A stretch of 64,000 nucleotides of DNA from Aldrovandia affinis (taxonomy: Eukaryota; Chordata; Actinopteri; Notacanthiformes; Halosauridae), in the NCBI GenBank assembly GCA_029706075.1, contig JAINUG010000055.1:3505885-3569884 (forward strand). Direction: 5' to 3'. Numbering within the stretch: position 1 is the stretch's first letter; every line of letters begins with the position of its first letter. The position numbers and the translations under genes were made by a program. Shown piece after piece: positions 32,237 through 44,806 of the stretch. The notes under the pieces were generated by a model. That model was not told where the DNA came from. It was given only the letters and a program-made list of their open reading frames with translations, and ran no database searches.

Positions 32237-35200
32237 TGCACCACATTAATTTTTACACATGCATACATCACAAACACACACAGACCCAACCCATGGACAT
32301 GCAAAGGAAAGGGAAAAAATCCTATGACATCATGCAAATGATGACACCATGCTAATTATATAAAAGTACAGAACAGCTCATAGCCTATCTTTATACTATA
32401 CCTGTAATTATTTTTCTGTCATTTGCATTTCCTTCATTTTGGCAAGGCCACTGGATTGAACTTAAATGATGCAGCAGTGGTTCTGATACTAATCTGATAT
32501 TGGCGGTACCAATACCTCTTTGCAAAGTATCGGAAGGGAAACGCGTGGATAGTTGGTGAGAGCAAGTGAAGAGAATTATGTTTTGGGATTATTGTGTATG
32601 ACCTGGACTGCCTGACTAACCTGATTATTGCCTAAACGGATTGTATGAGAAAGTCGATGTGGATAAGACCTTGGAAAATGGATTACGACAACGAGTACGA
32701 ATTACGGATTTGAACTGTTTGCCAGATTTTTTCCCCTCTCCCTTATTGTGCGTTATCCTTAATAAGACCAGTTTTTTTCCAGTTGTTCGTCTTGTGTGGT
32801 GTTTGGTTAGCAAACTTGGTTGCGTGGAAACCCCACACCCCTATTCCCACTACAATATATATTATTTTGACAGTTACCTGTATATTGAATGTAACAAACT
32901 AAAACATGAGAGCACTTTCATTTTTAGAGACAACTGCAACATCCTTGTCACAGTCAAGGCGCCCTCTTATTAAAAAAACCCAAAACAACACCCCTGACAG
33001 CTGAAACAGCGTGGAGATCAGTGGGGTGGTTGACATGCCCATGCAAAGACTTCTCAAGTGTGGAACAACACAGACCTTTTTTTTAATTGGTTGCTGAAGA
33101 GAGAAGAGAGAGAGAAAGAGAGCTGAAGTGAAAAACAGCATTTTTGTTTTACAATACTGTTCTGTAGCCGAACAGGTGTAACGTTTGTTTATGTAAAGCT
33201 TTGGCAATATTTTGAAATATGTCGTGCCAATGAAGCATTTTGAATTGAAACGAGGGAGGCATAGAGAAAGAGAGTGAGCGAGTGAGCGACAGAGACATAG
33301 TTGAAGACACATTCACGCACGCACGCATGAGAGAGAGAGAGAGAGATAAAAGCTCACCAATTTGATACTGTAGCGCTTTCAAAACAAAGTAGTTTCTCTT
33401 CAAGGTCCGACTTCGCCAAACACTGCTGACAGAGCGTATGTGTTGGGGGTGAAAACGGCACCTAAGACACCTTCGACACCTAAGAGGGGGAGAGCATTTT
33501 AAGGCTCATGATTAATTGCCGTTGGACATGAAGCCTTAGACTGGGTGTCATATCCTTAGTTCCAGAATGGTTTTTTTGTGTGTGCTGGCATTTTACGTAT
33601 TTATTTATTTATTTATATATTTTTTCTACAAACCAGGGAATTTACCACGGCTAATAAGAAGGCAATGTCATCCAGGCATCATCGTGTCATACCTCGCAGG
33701 GTATTTTTGGGAGAGAGGCGCACGCTAGACCTGTCCGTGTAGGAGAAGCGAGGTCTGTCACTTCACAAGCAGGAGGCAGGAAGCTGTGGGCGATGTCTGT
33801 CCTCTCTGACAGGAGCATGGCAAGCCTGCCTGGGAGGGCACGCCGTGTGTTTCAAAGTGTGAAGGGGGGGGGGGCAGTACCTCTCTGCAGTTACTGTTTT
33901 CAAGGTCTTGACATCTCCTGGCCCTCTCTTACTGCAAGGACTGGCCCTGCCCTCCTATCAGCGCCACAGTTTGGATAATTGGCTCTTGGGTTCTGTGGAC
34001 GTACGCTGTGCCCGAAGCAGTACAGCTCAGTCCTGGAGCGCTGCGTGTCCTTAGCACTGAATGACTCACACCAGGAACCGTACCGCAATGACACACGGAC
34101 ATAAACATACCTTTTGTTTACGGAACATTGCTATAAAACACAATATTGACAGTTTGGTTTTAGTCTGTATTACAACACATTTGTTTAGGCTTTAAAGCAT
34201 AAGATATATGTTTCCTTCATAATAGCATGTCCAAGCACCTTATGGCCCTTGCATTTATTTTTATTTTTTTTAGCTCTGTCTCAAATGCTTCTTAAATTAT
34301 GCATTACACAGTATATGCAACAGCACCTGGCTTCTGAACCGCAATCATTTGTTTGGGATAAAGATTATACATTTATTCAAATATGTATTAAAATGCGACA
34401 AACAATCTAGCTGCTTTGCTAGATTACAAATGAGACAGTGCAATTTAGCAAAGCAGCGTTAACAATGCCAGGTCAGTTTTTGGAAAACCCGGGCTCTGCA
34501 CATTAAGAACAGCTCCTTCCTGGTCTTCTGGAACTAGCTACAGTAAGATATCAGGGAATGATGCCTGACCAATGGAAATCAGGCATGTTTAGATGATGCA
34601 TTGCTAATTGGTAAGATAGCGGTGGTAGTTGATGTACTAACAGTATGTTATAAGCAAATAGTCTACTCTATAAAGATGAAACTATTGAAATGTCAGAAGA
34701 AGAATGCCACTTTTTAAAGATCACATTTGGCAATCTTATGTTGACAATTTAATAGTAAGTATAGGCCACCTTAATTTCCAATCAAAACAGCCAGGCGTGT
34801 GTACGGGTGTGTGTGTGTGGGTGCGAGCGTGTGTGTGTGTGTGTATGAGAGTGTGTGTGTGTATGTAAGTGTAAGGCCGTGTGTAAGTGCGCATGCGTGT
34901 GTGTGAGAGATTGTTGCTAACCCTTCCAAATTACTCTCATGCCTTCTAACATGCAGGCTGGCTTCCAGGACTGTATAAGTTGATTGTGAACTGATTTCAC
35001 ATTACAAGGAGGTACACAAAAGGACAGAAATGCGCCAAGACGCCTCCTCTCCCGTCACCTTTACTCACCCACAGCAGGGCAACATTATCATGCATGTGTT
35101 TGGCGCACAGCTGAACATACGGTGATTCAAGAGCAGAGATTTATGGTGATTGCAGGTTATTGGTCAGGCCGATGTTATTAGACGACACACCGAGGCTCAC

Positions 35201-35802
35201 TGAAACCCCCCGGAAGGCAATGAATAAATTGAATAAAATTAGGTTTCATTATCTCCAGCCCTTCTCCGTCTGAGGATTAACGCTCAGAAAGTGAGATGTA
35301 AGAGAAACACAGTTATGATTTTTTTTTTAACACTACTGCGTGTTCACCATCTGACGTGCAGTGTAGTAGGTATCAGTGGCTTGTCTTATCCGTCACCCTT
35401 CAGGAATATCTAGCAATTTGCCGTATAAAAATGAAATGAAAGGTTTGCAAATCTGTACCTGGCACGATTGTGGGCATGGTTCTTTCTATTCTTATTAATA
35501 TTAGAACTATTAGGCCTATTATCAGTAGGCCTCTGAATGTGAAGGCATCTGAATTCAGCTGTACAATTATCACAGGCCTATAAGATGTACATTTCAGGAA
35601 CTGCAAATCATCATTGAAAAAAGCATACACAAAAGTACGCAACACTAAAAAAAGAGTAACCTTAATGAAAATAACAAGCCTGCAAGACAAATAACAGAAC
35701 TGCAATACTTGAAGAAGAAGAAAATGCCACTCATTAAGCTAACAATATGTATTTTTGATATAGATTATAGTTCACATAGTTGACAGTATGTGTCTGTGTG
35801 CG
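32237..35802. other. Unassigned stretch with simple repeats
   Basis: No gene recognised in about 3.5 kb. It contains GA repeats (33098-33122 and 33328-33346), an ATTT run (33598-33621), and a GT-rich tract (34798-34905). 35020-35300 looks unique and moderately GC-rich; nothing identifies it. Confidence 0.35.
34798..34905. repeat. GT-rich microsatellite tract
   Basis: Interrupted GT runs with GTGTGTGTGTG blocks. Confidence 0.9.
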
Positions 35803-35962
35803 TGTGCACCAGAGGGTTGAAATTCCATTAATTGAAATTCAATTACTGAATTGCGAAATGGCCATAATGTCCTATGGGAATTATTCAGTTAATTAATTGA
35901 ATTTCTATACATTTCCTGAATTGATGTAATGGAAATGGAATTCACCCCAACTCTGGTGCACA
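35803..35962. mobile_element. MITE with TGTGCACCAGAG ends
   Basis: TGTGCACCAGAGGGTTGAA on the left is matched by TTCACCCCAACTCTGGTGCA on the right in inverted order. The interior is AT-rich and partly self-complementary (AATTGAAATTCAATT). A similar AATTCCATTTCAATTCAGG stretch lies at 43328-43450. Superfamily unknown. Confidence 0.6.
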
Positions 35963-36704
35963 TGTCGTGACACTGTTAGCCGCTGCTATCACTAAAGTAG
36001 GAGATGGAAAGATAATAGCACCTGCAAATGTTGGTTTTATGGTCGTACATAAAATCTGATTTAATCAACGGATGGTCATCAGTGTTTGCCGAGCTTCAAC
36101 TTCATTTAAAAACCCTAAAGTGCATTTATTTATTGATCTATATTCATTATTTAATCCCAGTAAAGCATGAAAGCTAGTTCAATTAACTAGTTAGGCTTAA
36201 CTAGCTCCAAAAAGGCTCTGTTCCATGCCACTTGATATCCTGCAAATTTGTAATTTATAAAAATGTTAAAAGTTAATTGTGTAATTCACAAATTTGTCAT
36301 CTCCTATTAATGTCCTTGTTTCTGTATTTCTGTGATTTTGTTTTCTTTCTTCTTCTCCATGAACTTCCACGCCACGGTTAGTCACCCCGGAAACGCTCTG
36401 CAGCCCACAAGGGCTCAGAATGATTCACATTCAGCACGGAGGAGTCCTTGTGTTGTACAAAAACATCACATGCTGTTCATTTGTATGTTGATAAAACCGT
36501 GTTCCCCCCGGTACCTGACTGAATTTGTAAATGCTATTCTTTTGACATTTCAGAATGCCAAGCGCCAAATTCCCAGCCTGCCAGCGACAGGCTCGTTAGT
36601 CTCACACGGCCAAACTGCTGAGGCAAACATTTGTTCATGACTATAGATACGGTTTTAATGGCCAGTCTGGCGTCATACTGAAAGAGAACGCTTTCGCACG
36701 TTAC
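35963..36704. other. Unassigned
   Basis: No gene or repeat recognised. Confidence 0.3.
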
Positions 36705-37340
36705 ATAAAATCAAATCAAATGTATTTGTATAACACATTTTACTAAACATTTGTCCCAATACTGCTTTACAGCAGGCCCTAAACCGACACAAACAAAAGC
36801 AAGCCAAGGGCAACCTTGGCAAGGAAAATGTCCCTTGGTGGAACAAATGGGAAGAAACCTTAGGAGGAACCTAGAGGGGTCTCTGGCCGGCTCAGGGTCT
36901 GAGTTTGAAATGATCAACAACAGTCAATCAGCCAATATGCAAAACAATTGTTCAAAACGAGCTAGGTAGTGGTGAGAGATGAAGAGGCATGGGACTTAAT
37001 TATATTAACATTACAAGTTCAGTCCAAAGCAGCTGAAGGTGGCTGTCCTCGAGTGGGGTGGGGGCGGAGGGACAGATGGATGGACGGCAGGTTTAGGAGA
37101 TTCGGGCGTCACGTTCGGGACTCGGGGCAGGCACCCCACTGGTGGGAGAGGAAGACAGAAGCAAGAACACGTACAGAGTACACATACAGCAGCAAGTACA
37201 GAAGCAAGCACGTTTGCCACAGCTGCAGAGATTTCAGGGATTCAGAGATTTCTGGGGTAGCACTATGCACCCCTCATCCTTACTGCAATGTGGAACAAGC
37301 AGGGTGAAGATTAAACACATTTCCCTTCCTCCCCTTTAAC
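36705..37340 (-). repeat. LINE 3'-end fragment, minus strand
   Basis: It starts ATCAAATCAAATGTATTTGT ATAAC, followed by CCAAGGGCAACCTTGGCAAG and GGAGGAACCTAGAGGGG, sequences typical of fish LINE 3' untranslated regions in reverse, as I remember them. A similar opening marks the 3' end of the L2 element at 23695. No coding part is seen. The right limit is uncertain. Confidence 0.6.
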
Positions 37341-37348
37341 AGGGGTAA

Positions 37349-37590
37349 TACTACTACTACTACTACTAATAATAATAATGGATTGCATTTATATAACGCT
37401 TTATATATTTATAGCACTCAAAGCGCTTTACAGTGAAGGGGGAAAACTCACCTCAACCACCACCAATGTGTAGCACCCACCTGGATGATGCACGGCAGCC
37501 ATTTTGTGTCAGAATTCTCATCCACACATCAGCTGGAGGTTGAGAGGGAATACATTTAAGAGAGTGTGCCCTATCCTACTTCATGTCAAT
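37349..37590 (-). repeat. LINE 3'-end fragment with ACT/AAT microsatellite
   Basis: An ACT then AAT microsatellite (37349-37378) is followed by ATTGCATTTATATAACGCTT and CTCAAAGCGCTTTACAG, a common fish LINE 3' end read backwards. Then CCTCAACCACCACCAATGTG follows, as in such repeats. Clade not fixed. Confidence 0.6.
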
Positions 37591-37689
37591 TCATGAGGAT
37601 AGGGGGAAAAGAAGGGGGTGGGGGGGTTGTTAGTGTTACTGAATTGAAGCCTCCGTTTCTCATGAATCATTAATGGGCACTGTGCCTGC

Positions 37690-38025
37690 CACCCAGATCA
37701 AGCGCACATATTTTGTCATCATGCGGACTGGCATCCAGACGCGTCGTCTAACCTGTCATGGTGATTTCCCAGGGGAAGAAGTACGGGGGGGGGGTGGGGG
37801 AGAGAACATGGTCATGTGTGTCACGCAAGTTGAACAGTGTGATGATTTTTATTTATCACTAAAATAAAGATTATCGCATTTGACTTACCGTCACTTGGTG
37901 CTGCTGTCCATACTGGTTATAGGAAGAGAGGGGGATTTCCCCACCTTTTACTCCCGGATCAAGTGCATGTATTTTATGCCGTCATTCCGGACTGGCAACC
38001 AAAATGAGCATCTAACCTGCCATGG
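37690..38025. repeat. Diverged pair of direct repeats, unknown family
   Basis: 37691-37762 and 37952-38024 align: CC(A/G)GATCAAG(C/T)GCA, then TATTTT, GGACTGGCA and CTAACCTG(T/C)CATGG in the same order. The copies are about 262 bp apart. The segment between is not otherwise repeated. Origin unknown. Confidence 0.65.
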
Positions 38026-39964
38026 CTTGATTAGCGTTAGTGCGTTCCGGTGGAATTACCGTCTGTCATTGAGCGAAGATGATCGTTGATCGTCAAGCTG
38101 CAGAACCCCCCAGAGTGTGTGTGCAGTGGTACGTGCTACGTACAGCTACCGGCGAAACAACCCCCCCATATCTATCATCTGTCCTGTAGACATTACTGTG
38201 ATGTTCCTTCTCATTTCCCCCCCCCGCCCCTTTCACTCCCACTCTTCCTCAGTTTTCCCCCGGGAAAGTGTGTCAAACAAATTGCGCCTATCAAAAAAAA
38301 ACTGCAAAAAAAATCTCCCCCGCTCCGGAGTCCCAGTGTTAAGTAACAAAGCCGGTTTGTTCCAGATCCTCAGGTATCAAAGAATCCGGTACCCCCTGAT
38401 CTCTCCAGCAGGTTCCACAGAGGAGGGTCAACAGAGGCTGAATGTATTAGGAGCTATCTGTGGCGGAGGTGCCCGGCACCAGGCTCCCAGTACCCCCCCA
38501 CGGCCGGCATGGGTGCCGCCGAGGAGCAGCACTCTCACTGCCTGCCTTCAAAACCCGTCACGATGAAGCGATCGGAAAAACGTCCTGCTGCGTGAAGAAA
38601 CGTAAAGAAGAAGGGGGATGCCTTCACTTTTATTTTTCGGGTATGTTAGTGAGAAATGGTACAGCCTCTCTCATGCTGCGTCAGTGATATTGAATGTGAG
38701 TCTTTGGCATTTATTTTTCTCTTTAACCGCGGCTGTCTCGGTGTTAGGTGAAAACACCATTCTTTGACTGTGACATTTAGCACATAGCATCTTAAGCTAC
38801 TAGCCGCCCATTTACTGTACTTTCGCTAAGTGAAATTTCACCATCAACCGAATGTTTGTGGGCAATGGCATCTTTTCAAGAGAAACACCTAGCAAGCCAC
38901 ACTCTCATAATGTAGTCCGCTGAATGCCTCTGTGTTCTTTGCATGAATATATTGCAGGCAATAATTAAGTAATTCATTCATTCATTCATTCATTAGTAGT
39001 TAATTAACCCCAGTAGTGCCATGGCACAGTGCAGTGCGCTGTTGCACTAAAGCACATCGCATCTGTCATCGCCCAAGAAACAATTGACACATCTCACCTG
39101 AGGGGATCTAACATTGACACACGACACAGCCAGTCTCTCGTTGAGATGTCGCCAACCCTGTAGTAATTGTCAGGCATTAACATTTGGGCCACGAGACCAG
39201 GCTGAGACACTGACAATGTAATGGCCATCCCCGTTGCCGTTCTGCTGCCGGGTTTTTTGCCCCTCGAAGGAATTTCACCACAACAAACATCGGCCTCTTT
39301 TACGTTTGAGTCGGGGAATTGTTCGCCAAGAGAGAATCTCCAACACAATTGTGTTGCAAAGACATTAAAGAATGAACAGTTCTTTGTTGGAAAGTCAGTG
39401 TCAAGTGAAGCTAAGCATTGAACAGGAAGCAGAACATGGGCCCCCGGGAGACCGTGCAGAAGAACTCAAAGGGACTACTGCCCACATGCAGTGGCTTGAA
39501 TGACCTTCATCGTTATGTATTTATAAACAACCCAGCCATTAAGTCACACAAAAGACAACTGTGAATGTGTGCATTAGCTGAAAGAAGACCGTAACTGGGA
39601 AGCAGAACAGCTTGGTGAGCGCACAATGTTATCAATGTTGCAGCTTTTTACAGCGGTAAGGTTGTGGTGAATATCAACATTGTAGCAATGATTACAGTGG
39701 TTCTTTCTTTCACCACCCACAAACCGAAACATGATTTTAAAAACATGGTTTGCTGAGTGGAAAGCCCATTATGATTAAACCCCAAAAAACGACATTTTGG
39801 GTGAGAAGACAGGAAATTCAAATGAGCATCAAAACCTTTTTCACATATGCAGTAACAAGGTTTTCCTGCGCACAGCTTTGACACCTGCTACAGTATAGTA
39901 GCTCTGTTGGTCCACTGTGCTCCAAACAACATGTAGGCCCCTGCTTACTCCACTTAATAATAAA
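38026..39964. other. Unassigned
   Basis: No gene recognised. It contains C-rich runs near 38160 and 38215, an ATTC run (38973-38994), and a frame of 149 codons (38117-38566) whose composition (proline, arginine, serine) looks like random GC-rich translation. Confidence 0.3.
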
Positions 39965-40137
39965 AAAATTCCCAGTGTTACAGGTATGGTACGCAGCTAC
40001 CTGCAATGATGTCTATCGCTGTATTACTGCACTGATCTCTTGCGCGTACTATGATTGTTCCTACCATGTATTTATGCACATCTTGTAAGTCGCTCTGGAT
40101 AAGAGCGTCTGCTAAATGCTAAAAATGTAAAATGCTA
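39965..40137 (+). repeat. L2 LINE 3' untranslated fragment
   Basis: It matches the 3' end of the L2 fragment at 47450-47610 over its whole length: CCCAGTGTTACAGGTAT, CTGTATTACTGCACTGATCT CTTGCG, CTATGATTGTTCCTACCATG, then CTCTGGATAAGAGCGTCTGC TAAATG. It ends in the L2-type tail. It is a severely 5'-truncated insertion. Confidence 0.9.
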
Positions 40138-40839
40138 CTGACCACTGGGCACGGGCAGGTTGCTTAGGATTCAAACCTTCTCTCAAACAGCTTAATTCAT
40201 ACTTAGTCAGTAGATAATTATCGGCCCTGCTGTCACCCATTCTAATTTCCAAAAAAGTTTTTTTGGTAGCTTCTTCCATTTGTGTTGATGAAATGTATTA
40301 AATCTTTCTCCCTTTGTGTGTGCATAGGAACTTCTCTCCATCTACTTTACAATAGATCAGTCAGTACAAAAACGTAATTTCGGTCCTAACCAACCAATTC
40401 CAAAACCGTAATTAGCCATATTCATTATAAGCGATAATATGTATTCATGTGTGTAAGGGGCAAAGTGCAATTGCATTAAAATGTTAAATAAATTTGGGCT
40501 CGCGCAATGATGTTACAAAAAAAGTTATACCCTCTTAATTTCAGTTGTTTTCCCTTGCCGGCTACTCGTTTAACACGGAAGCATAAAGGGCATGGCAAGC
40601 ATTACAATAAATGATTAAATAAATAAATAAATAAATAACCCCTAGGCGTTAACGTTTCGTCTGTAATGCGGTCATGACAATTATCGCTTGTTGAGAATGT
40701 AAAATATGTATTTGGAAGTGTCAATCAGCGCGGCCGCCGGCTTCGCCTGTATTGTTGTGCATGCCTGAGCCTCATTAGCGTAGGAAAAGTCATCCTGAAA
40801 TCTCGACTGTGACAGTTTGCGGGGAAGGGTGAGCGAAAG
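40138..40839. other. Unassigned; AAAT microsatellite at 40615-40638
   Basis: No gene recognised. 40720-40830 is CpG-richer. A poly-A run follows at 40840-40861. Confidence 0.35.
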
Positions 40840-41080
40840 AAAAAAAAAAAAAAAAAAAAAACTATTTTTAATGCAAATTAAACTAATTAGAAGGTGGCAT
40901 ACATCGTTAGAGAGGGCTGACTGCGCTTGACTAATTACCGGAGCTAATTGGTATTTGAAAAAGTTAGCCGTCGTTTCTCGCCTGTTTCGGAGTGCAACTC
41001 CAGGTGATCGTTCTGCTCAAAGACTGGAGGCCCTGAGGAAATTAGGGTGAATATCAGGCAATTAACGAGCGCTGACGAGC
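40840..41080. promoter_or_regulatory. Candidate conserved non-coding element, homeodomain-type motif cluster
   Basis: After a poly-A run (40840-40861) there is an octamer ATGCAAAT (40871-40878), then TAATTAG (40884), CTAATTACC (40931) and CTAATTGG (40944). Such clusters of POU and homeodomain cores are typical of developmental enhancers. Conservation cannot be seen from one genome, so this is only a candidate. Confidence 0.25.
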
Positions 41081-41275
41081 AGTGCGGTGCCTCACGCTGG
41101 CTGGAGGACCACGCCACGCACCAGGGAGAGTTTTTCCACGGCAAAGAGCCAATCTACTTTTCCCTGCTTGAGGGGCCAGGAGGGTATATCGAGTGGACAG
41201 GGGATCGATGTATCTGAATCCTCTTTGTTTCTGTCACCAGGACAAATGGGCCCAGAGACGAGAGAGGGAGTGAGG

Positions 41276-41306
<31 letters not shown>

Positions 41307-41889
41307 CAAGGCTATTGATATCTGACTTCATCCTTGCCCTTGTGATTCCTTTCTCCCAAATAACTTTATCTTGGCTTTGGCCCTATTCCTTGCGACCTTA
41401 AAAAAATAAAAAATAAAAACCATAGACATGTCGATGCATAGATGTTAACTTCAAGTTTTAAGTTCAACTTCTTTTTTAAAACATGGTGGGAGAACAAGTT
41501 TTCAGAATTTTTTAATTACAATTAATCACAGCTCTCTGTTAGGTTCCTCCTTATATATTAGCTGCTGTGCTTTAAAAAAAAGAAACTTGTAATTATTTTA
41601 TTGCTTGCTGCCTAAGTGGGAGTTAGATACGATGGCTAGCTTGCCATTTGAATACAGAGCTGAGGTGAAAAGCGTAGGATCGGTCAATGCATCCAGCGTT
41701 GCTGCTGCAGCAGGTCTGTGAGGAGTGTCTTCGGGTCGCCTTGCCTCCCTCTCAGGTAATCTTGAAGAGAAAAAGATAACGTTGTCCCCTGGACATGTAA
41801 ATAAGGGTGCCTGTGCCAGCAGCTGGGCCAGTCCTCAAAGCTCTGACTGCCTCATTTGGAGTGGTATTATAGACCCTATCGATTGAGCA
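41081..41889. other. Unassigned; GA repeat at 41268-41308
   Basis: No gene recognised. Beyond the GA tract the sequence is AT-rich. Confidence 0.35.
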
Positions 41890-41899
41890 ATTGCAGTAT

Positions 41900-42300
41900 A
41901 TATAGTGTAGCCTATATATATTTTAAATTTTGTTTCTAATTTTTTCCCCGTTTTTCTCCCAATTTAGCAGCCAATTCCACCCTCCATTTATTTTGATTTG
42001 CCCTCCCCTCACAAGCCCGCCGCCCGTCCTCCGGGTCAAGCTAATATCCTGAGGCCGGCAATGATCCGCCTTCTCTGAACTTTGCTCACCTGCTTTTTAG
42101 GAACGCCCTACTGCTCCTCAGCGAATTTGTGCCGACTATCCCTCCCCCCACCCCCTGGGGCAGACAGCCAAAAGCAGCCCGCAATCGGGGCTCCCGGCCA
42201 GAGTCAGACTGACGCAGTGGGATTTCTAACCGCGACTACGGTAGGCAGCTTGCACTTCCGGTGGAGTGCGTTAGACCGCTATGCTACCCGGGGCCCCACG
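41900..42300 (-). repeat. SINE family C copy (minus strand) with target duplication
   Basis: Minus strand: head GGGGCCCCGGGTAGCATAGC GGTCTAAC, body GGCCGGGAGCCCCGATTG, and the tail block TAAATTGGGAGAAAAACGGG ending A/T-rich. ATTGCAGTAT occurs at 41890-41899 and 42301-42310, a 10-bp target duplication, if an AT-rich extension of about 20 bp is counted as tail. The head differs from the other copies. Confidence 0.75.
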
Positions 42301-42310
42301 ATTGCAGTAT

Positions 42311-43209
42311 TTTTTTACTGAATAGCCCTAGTTACGTATGGACTCACTGCTCTATTCTGATTTGTTCAATGTTACGTGGATCTCTCCACTCAGAATTGGC
42401 AATTTTCATGTGATGATGAGATGTGAATTTTCAATTTTTTCCAGTCTTGTTAACCGCTGGAACCTCTGTGATCTTGGCCTGGCTGAAGGTGAGGGGTGTT
42501 CGGTAATTATCATTAGAGCCGGCAGCTGTTGGGGGGGAGGAGGTCAATGTTAGAGAAGTAGTGGTGAAGTAGCGCACGTACATGCTCTCTGTGGAGAGAA
42601 GCATTCTATGTTGCATTAAAGTAGTGAAGGTTAAGGCAAGCTGTGGCAAGAACGTTCATTAAAAACAGCCAGGGGTATACAAGGTCAGCTCCTCTATACT
42701 GCCCAAGATAGTTGTCAGTTAATAAATAGTCACTGTCTTGTGTGTGTGTGTGTTTGTGCGTGGGTGGGTGGAGATATATACGGATATCTCTGTTTAAATG
42801 GTCTGGTCCTGGTAAATGATAAAAGGTTACTCCGGGGTTTTTTCGCATGATTGATTTACCAATGATGTTGTTGATAGTATTTTTTGTGTGCATTTTCTCA
42901 TTATTTGGTGAGGTATACAGCCACAACTTTTCACCTACTTTCTGCAGTCTACCTACAGGCGAATGTATCTGTGAAACGCTAGTTAGTCCCAGCAGGAAGA
43001 CTAGCACGTTTTTTTATAATTATCAACATTTATTCTAGTAATTGCTAAAAACAACGATCAATGATATTGCAAAATAACTTTGCTATATGGGTTATGATGG
43101 AGTTTGTTAGGGGACATTGTCATGCTTTATGGAGTGGTTCCTTTAGCATTTTAGCTACGGTAGCTAATGCTTAAAAAAACCGCTGTATCTCTCCAAATAC
43201 TGTGAATAA

Positions 43210-43259
<50 letters not shown>

Positions 43260-43974
43260 ATCTAGACCGATCAACAGCATTGTGGGCAAATCAAAAATAT
43301 ATCAGAATATCATCGCCAGACTTTTCCAATTCCATTTCAATTCAGGTGCTTCAGAAAATTGGAATTGAATTAATTTAAAATATAGAATATTATAGGCATT
43401 TTTTACATTTCAATTCATGTCCAGAATTGACTGAATTAAAATGGAATCGGCAACAATCCTGCTCATAACTGAAAAATAAAACCAATTAATAAAATAAAAA
43501 CGCAAACAGAACCCTGACGTCTAACCGCTTTACCATACAGTATCCGTCACCACATCACTAATGACTTGTTTTAACATTCAAATGAATGAAAAAGAACCTT
43601 AAACTGTTATGTGCCACTGTGATTTTGCCTAGCCCCAGTGTATCCGCCTTTGTGCTCCATGACTAGACACACTGCACCGGATCAATAAATATGTTGCCCC
43701 ACCCCTGAGTCAGCTCCTCACACCAGTATTTACAAATTGCTGTTTGCAGTCGGTCTTTTGTGGAGTTTTTTTTCCCTAAGGTAGTCCTTCAGGGAGCTCC
43801 AGACCATGTTTTTGCAGACCTGCATCTAAATGAGAGTGAATATTAAACAGGCTGCACGCGGGACATCCTTTGTGTTTTTTACATCTCGCCACAAATGTTT
43901 CCCTGTATGGGTTATTGATATGACTGGAGCAAAGCTTACTCTGAAGTTTTGGCCCTGTCGGGGCCTGCTGCTTC
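42311..43974. other. Unassigned; CA microsatellite at 43216-43256
   Basis: No gene recognised. It holds a GT tract (42738-42756), a CA microsatellite (43216-43256), and at 43328-43450 an AATTCCATTTCAATTCAGG-containing palindromic stretch similar to the MITE at 35803. Confidence 0.4.
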
Positions 43975-44130
43975 GACACAGGCTCTTGCCAGTGTGTGGT
44001 GACCCATTGCATCCTGAGCCACGCTCGCTGCAACCTCCGCTGCCAGTTCGGGAGAGCATAGATGAGCGCGCACTCTCCTCCGAAACGCGAGATGTCAGCC
44101 GCCGCTTCTTTTCACACCGCAGCTCACGAA
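43975..44130 (-). repeat. SINE family D copy (minus strand)
   Basis: It aligns with 590-730: CTGCAACC(T/C)CCGC, CGGGAGAG, CTCTCCTC(C/T)GAAA and GATGTCAGCC blocks in order. The A-rich tail is missing, so it is truncated. The family differs in the middle from family C. Confidence 0.55.
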
Positions 44131-44204
44131 TTAAGATTGCGCAGACATGAGTCAAATCCGCCCCTTAGTCTCCGTTCCCTAACTGGACGAAGCGTTAAGT
44201 CTTT

Positions 44205-44310
44205 CCTCAAAACTTTTAACTTTCATACCAGGTACCAATTCAGTTGCCCTTCTTTGTACTTTGTACTTTGTGCTTCTATATCTTTCCTGTAGTGTGGTGC
44301 TCAGAATGTG
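44205..44310 (-). repeat. CR1-like LINE fragment
   Basis: AACTTTCATACCAGGTACCA followed by ATTCAGTTGCCCTTCTTTG and TGTAGTGTGGTGCTCAGAA matches 23355-23430 (minus-strand CR1-like coding region RRATKLVPGMKG). A TACTTTG triplication (44255-44272) has been added. It is a short relic. Confidence 0.85.
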
Positions 44311-44392
44311 CGTTAACATGTGAACGTGCGCTACAGAATGTGACGTCAATAAGAGCGTGATTAGTTCCCTTGGCTGTGTACTTGAGTCTTTA

Positions 44393-44470
44393 GCTCGGCG
44401 GGCTAATCATATCTCTTGTTGCGTTGGGATTCTCGGTTCGAAACTCACTGCAGGCGGAAGCAACTCCATA
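44393..44470 (+). tRNA. tRNA-like sequence, probably a SINE head
   Basis: It has an A-box-like TAGCTCGGCGGGCTA and, about 35 bases on, a B-box-like GGTTCGAAACTC. A real tRNA would need complementary acceptor stems; I could not form a convincing one. The following 150 bases (GGCGGAAGCAACTCC onwards) suggest a tRNA-derived SINE of another family, or a pseudogene. Confidence 0.3.
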
Positions 44471-44806
44471 AACCAGCATCCTGTTGGCCTGCGGTAGTAA
44501 CCTTCTTTCTGATGCTCTGTCATAGCCGCGCTCTCCTGCAATGCCAGCCCAGATTCAACGAGCGGTGGAGGACAACGGTGCCTCTGACACACTGGTTTGG
44601 GTATGACTGCTTTGACAGCTCGGCCACTGAAGTGATCATACCAAGCACATAGTATTCACAGCTCTCACAGTATATGCAAGTCAAAATAGGCTTGCAGCCT
44701 CAACCTGTTTTAGAGAGGTATTTATTTTTAAATTACTGACATGCCAGTAAAGATCCACCGGATTCAGCAAACTTGAACCCTCATGAATTCTCTTTGTCTG
44801 AATTTT

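Noticed and set aside
38117-38566. 149-codon plus-strand frame
   Set aside because: Proline/serine/arginine-rich with overlapping frames, no domain and no conserved motif.
40840-40861. Poly-A run as the tail of a processed pseudogene
   Set aside because: No gene-like sequence precedes it on the plus strand and no target duplication is visible.
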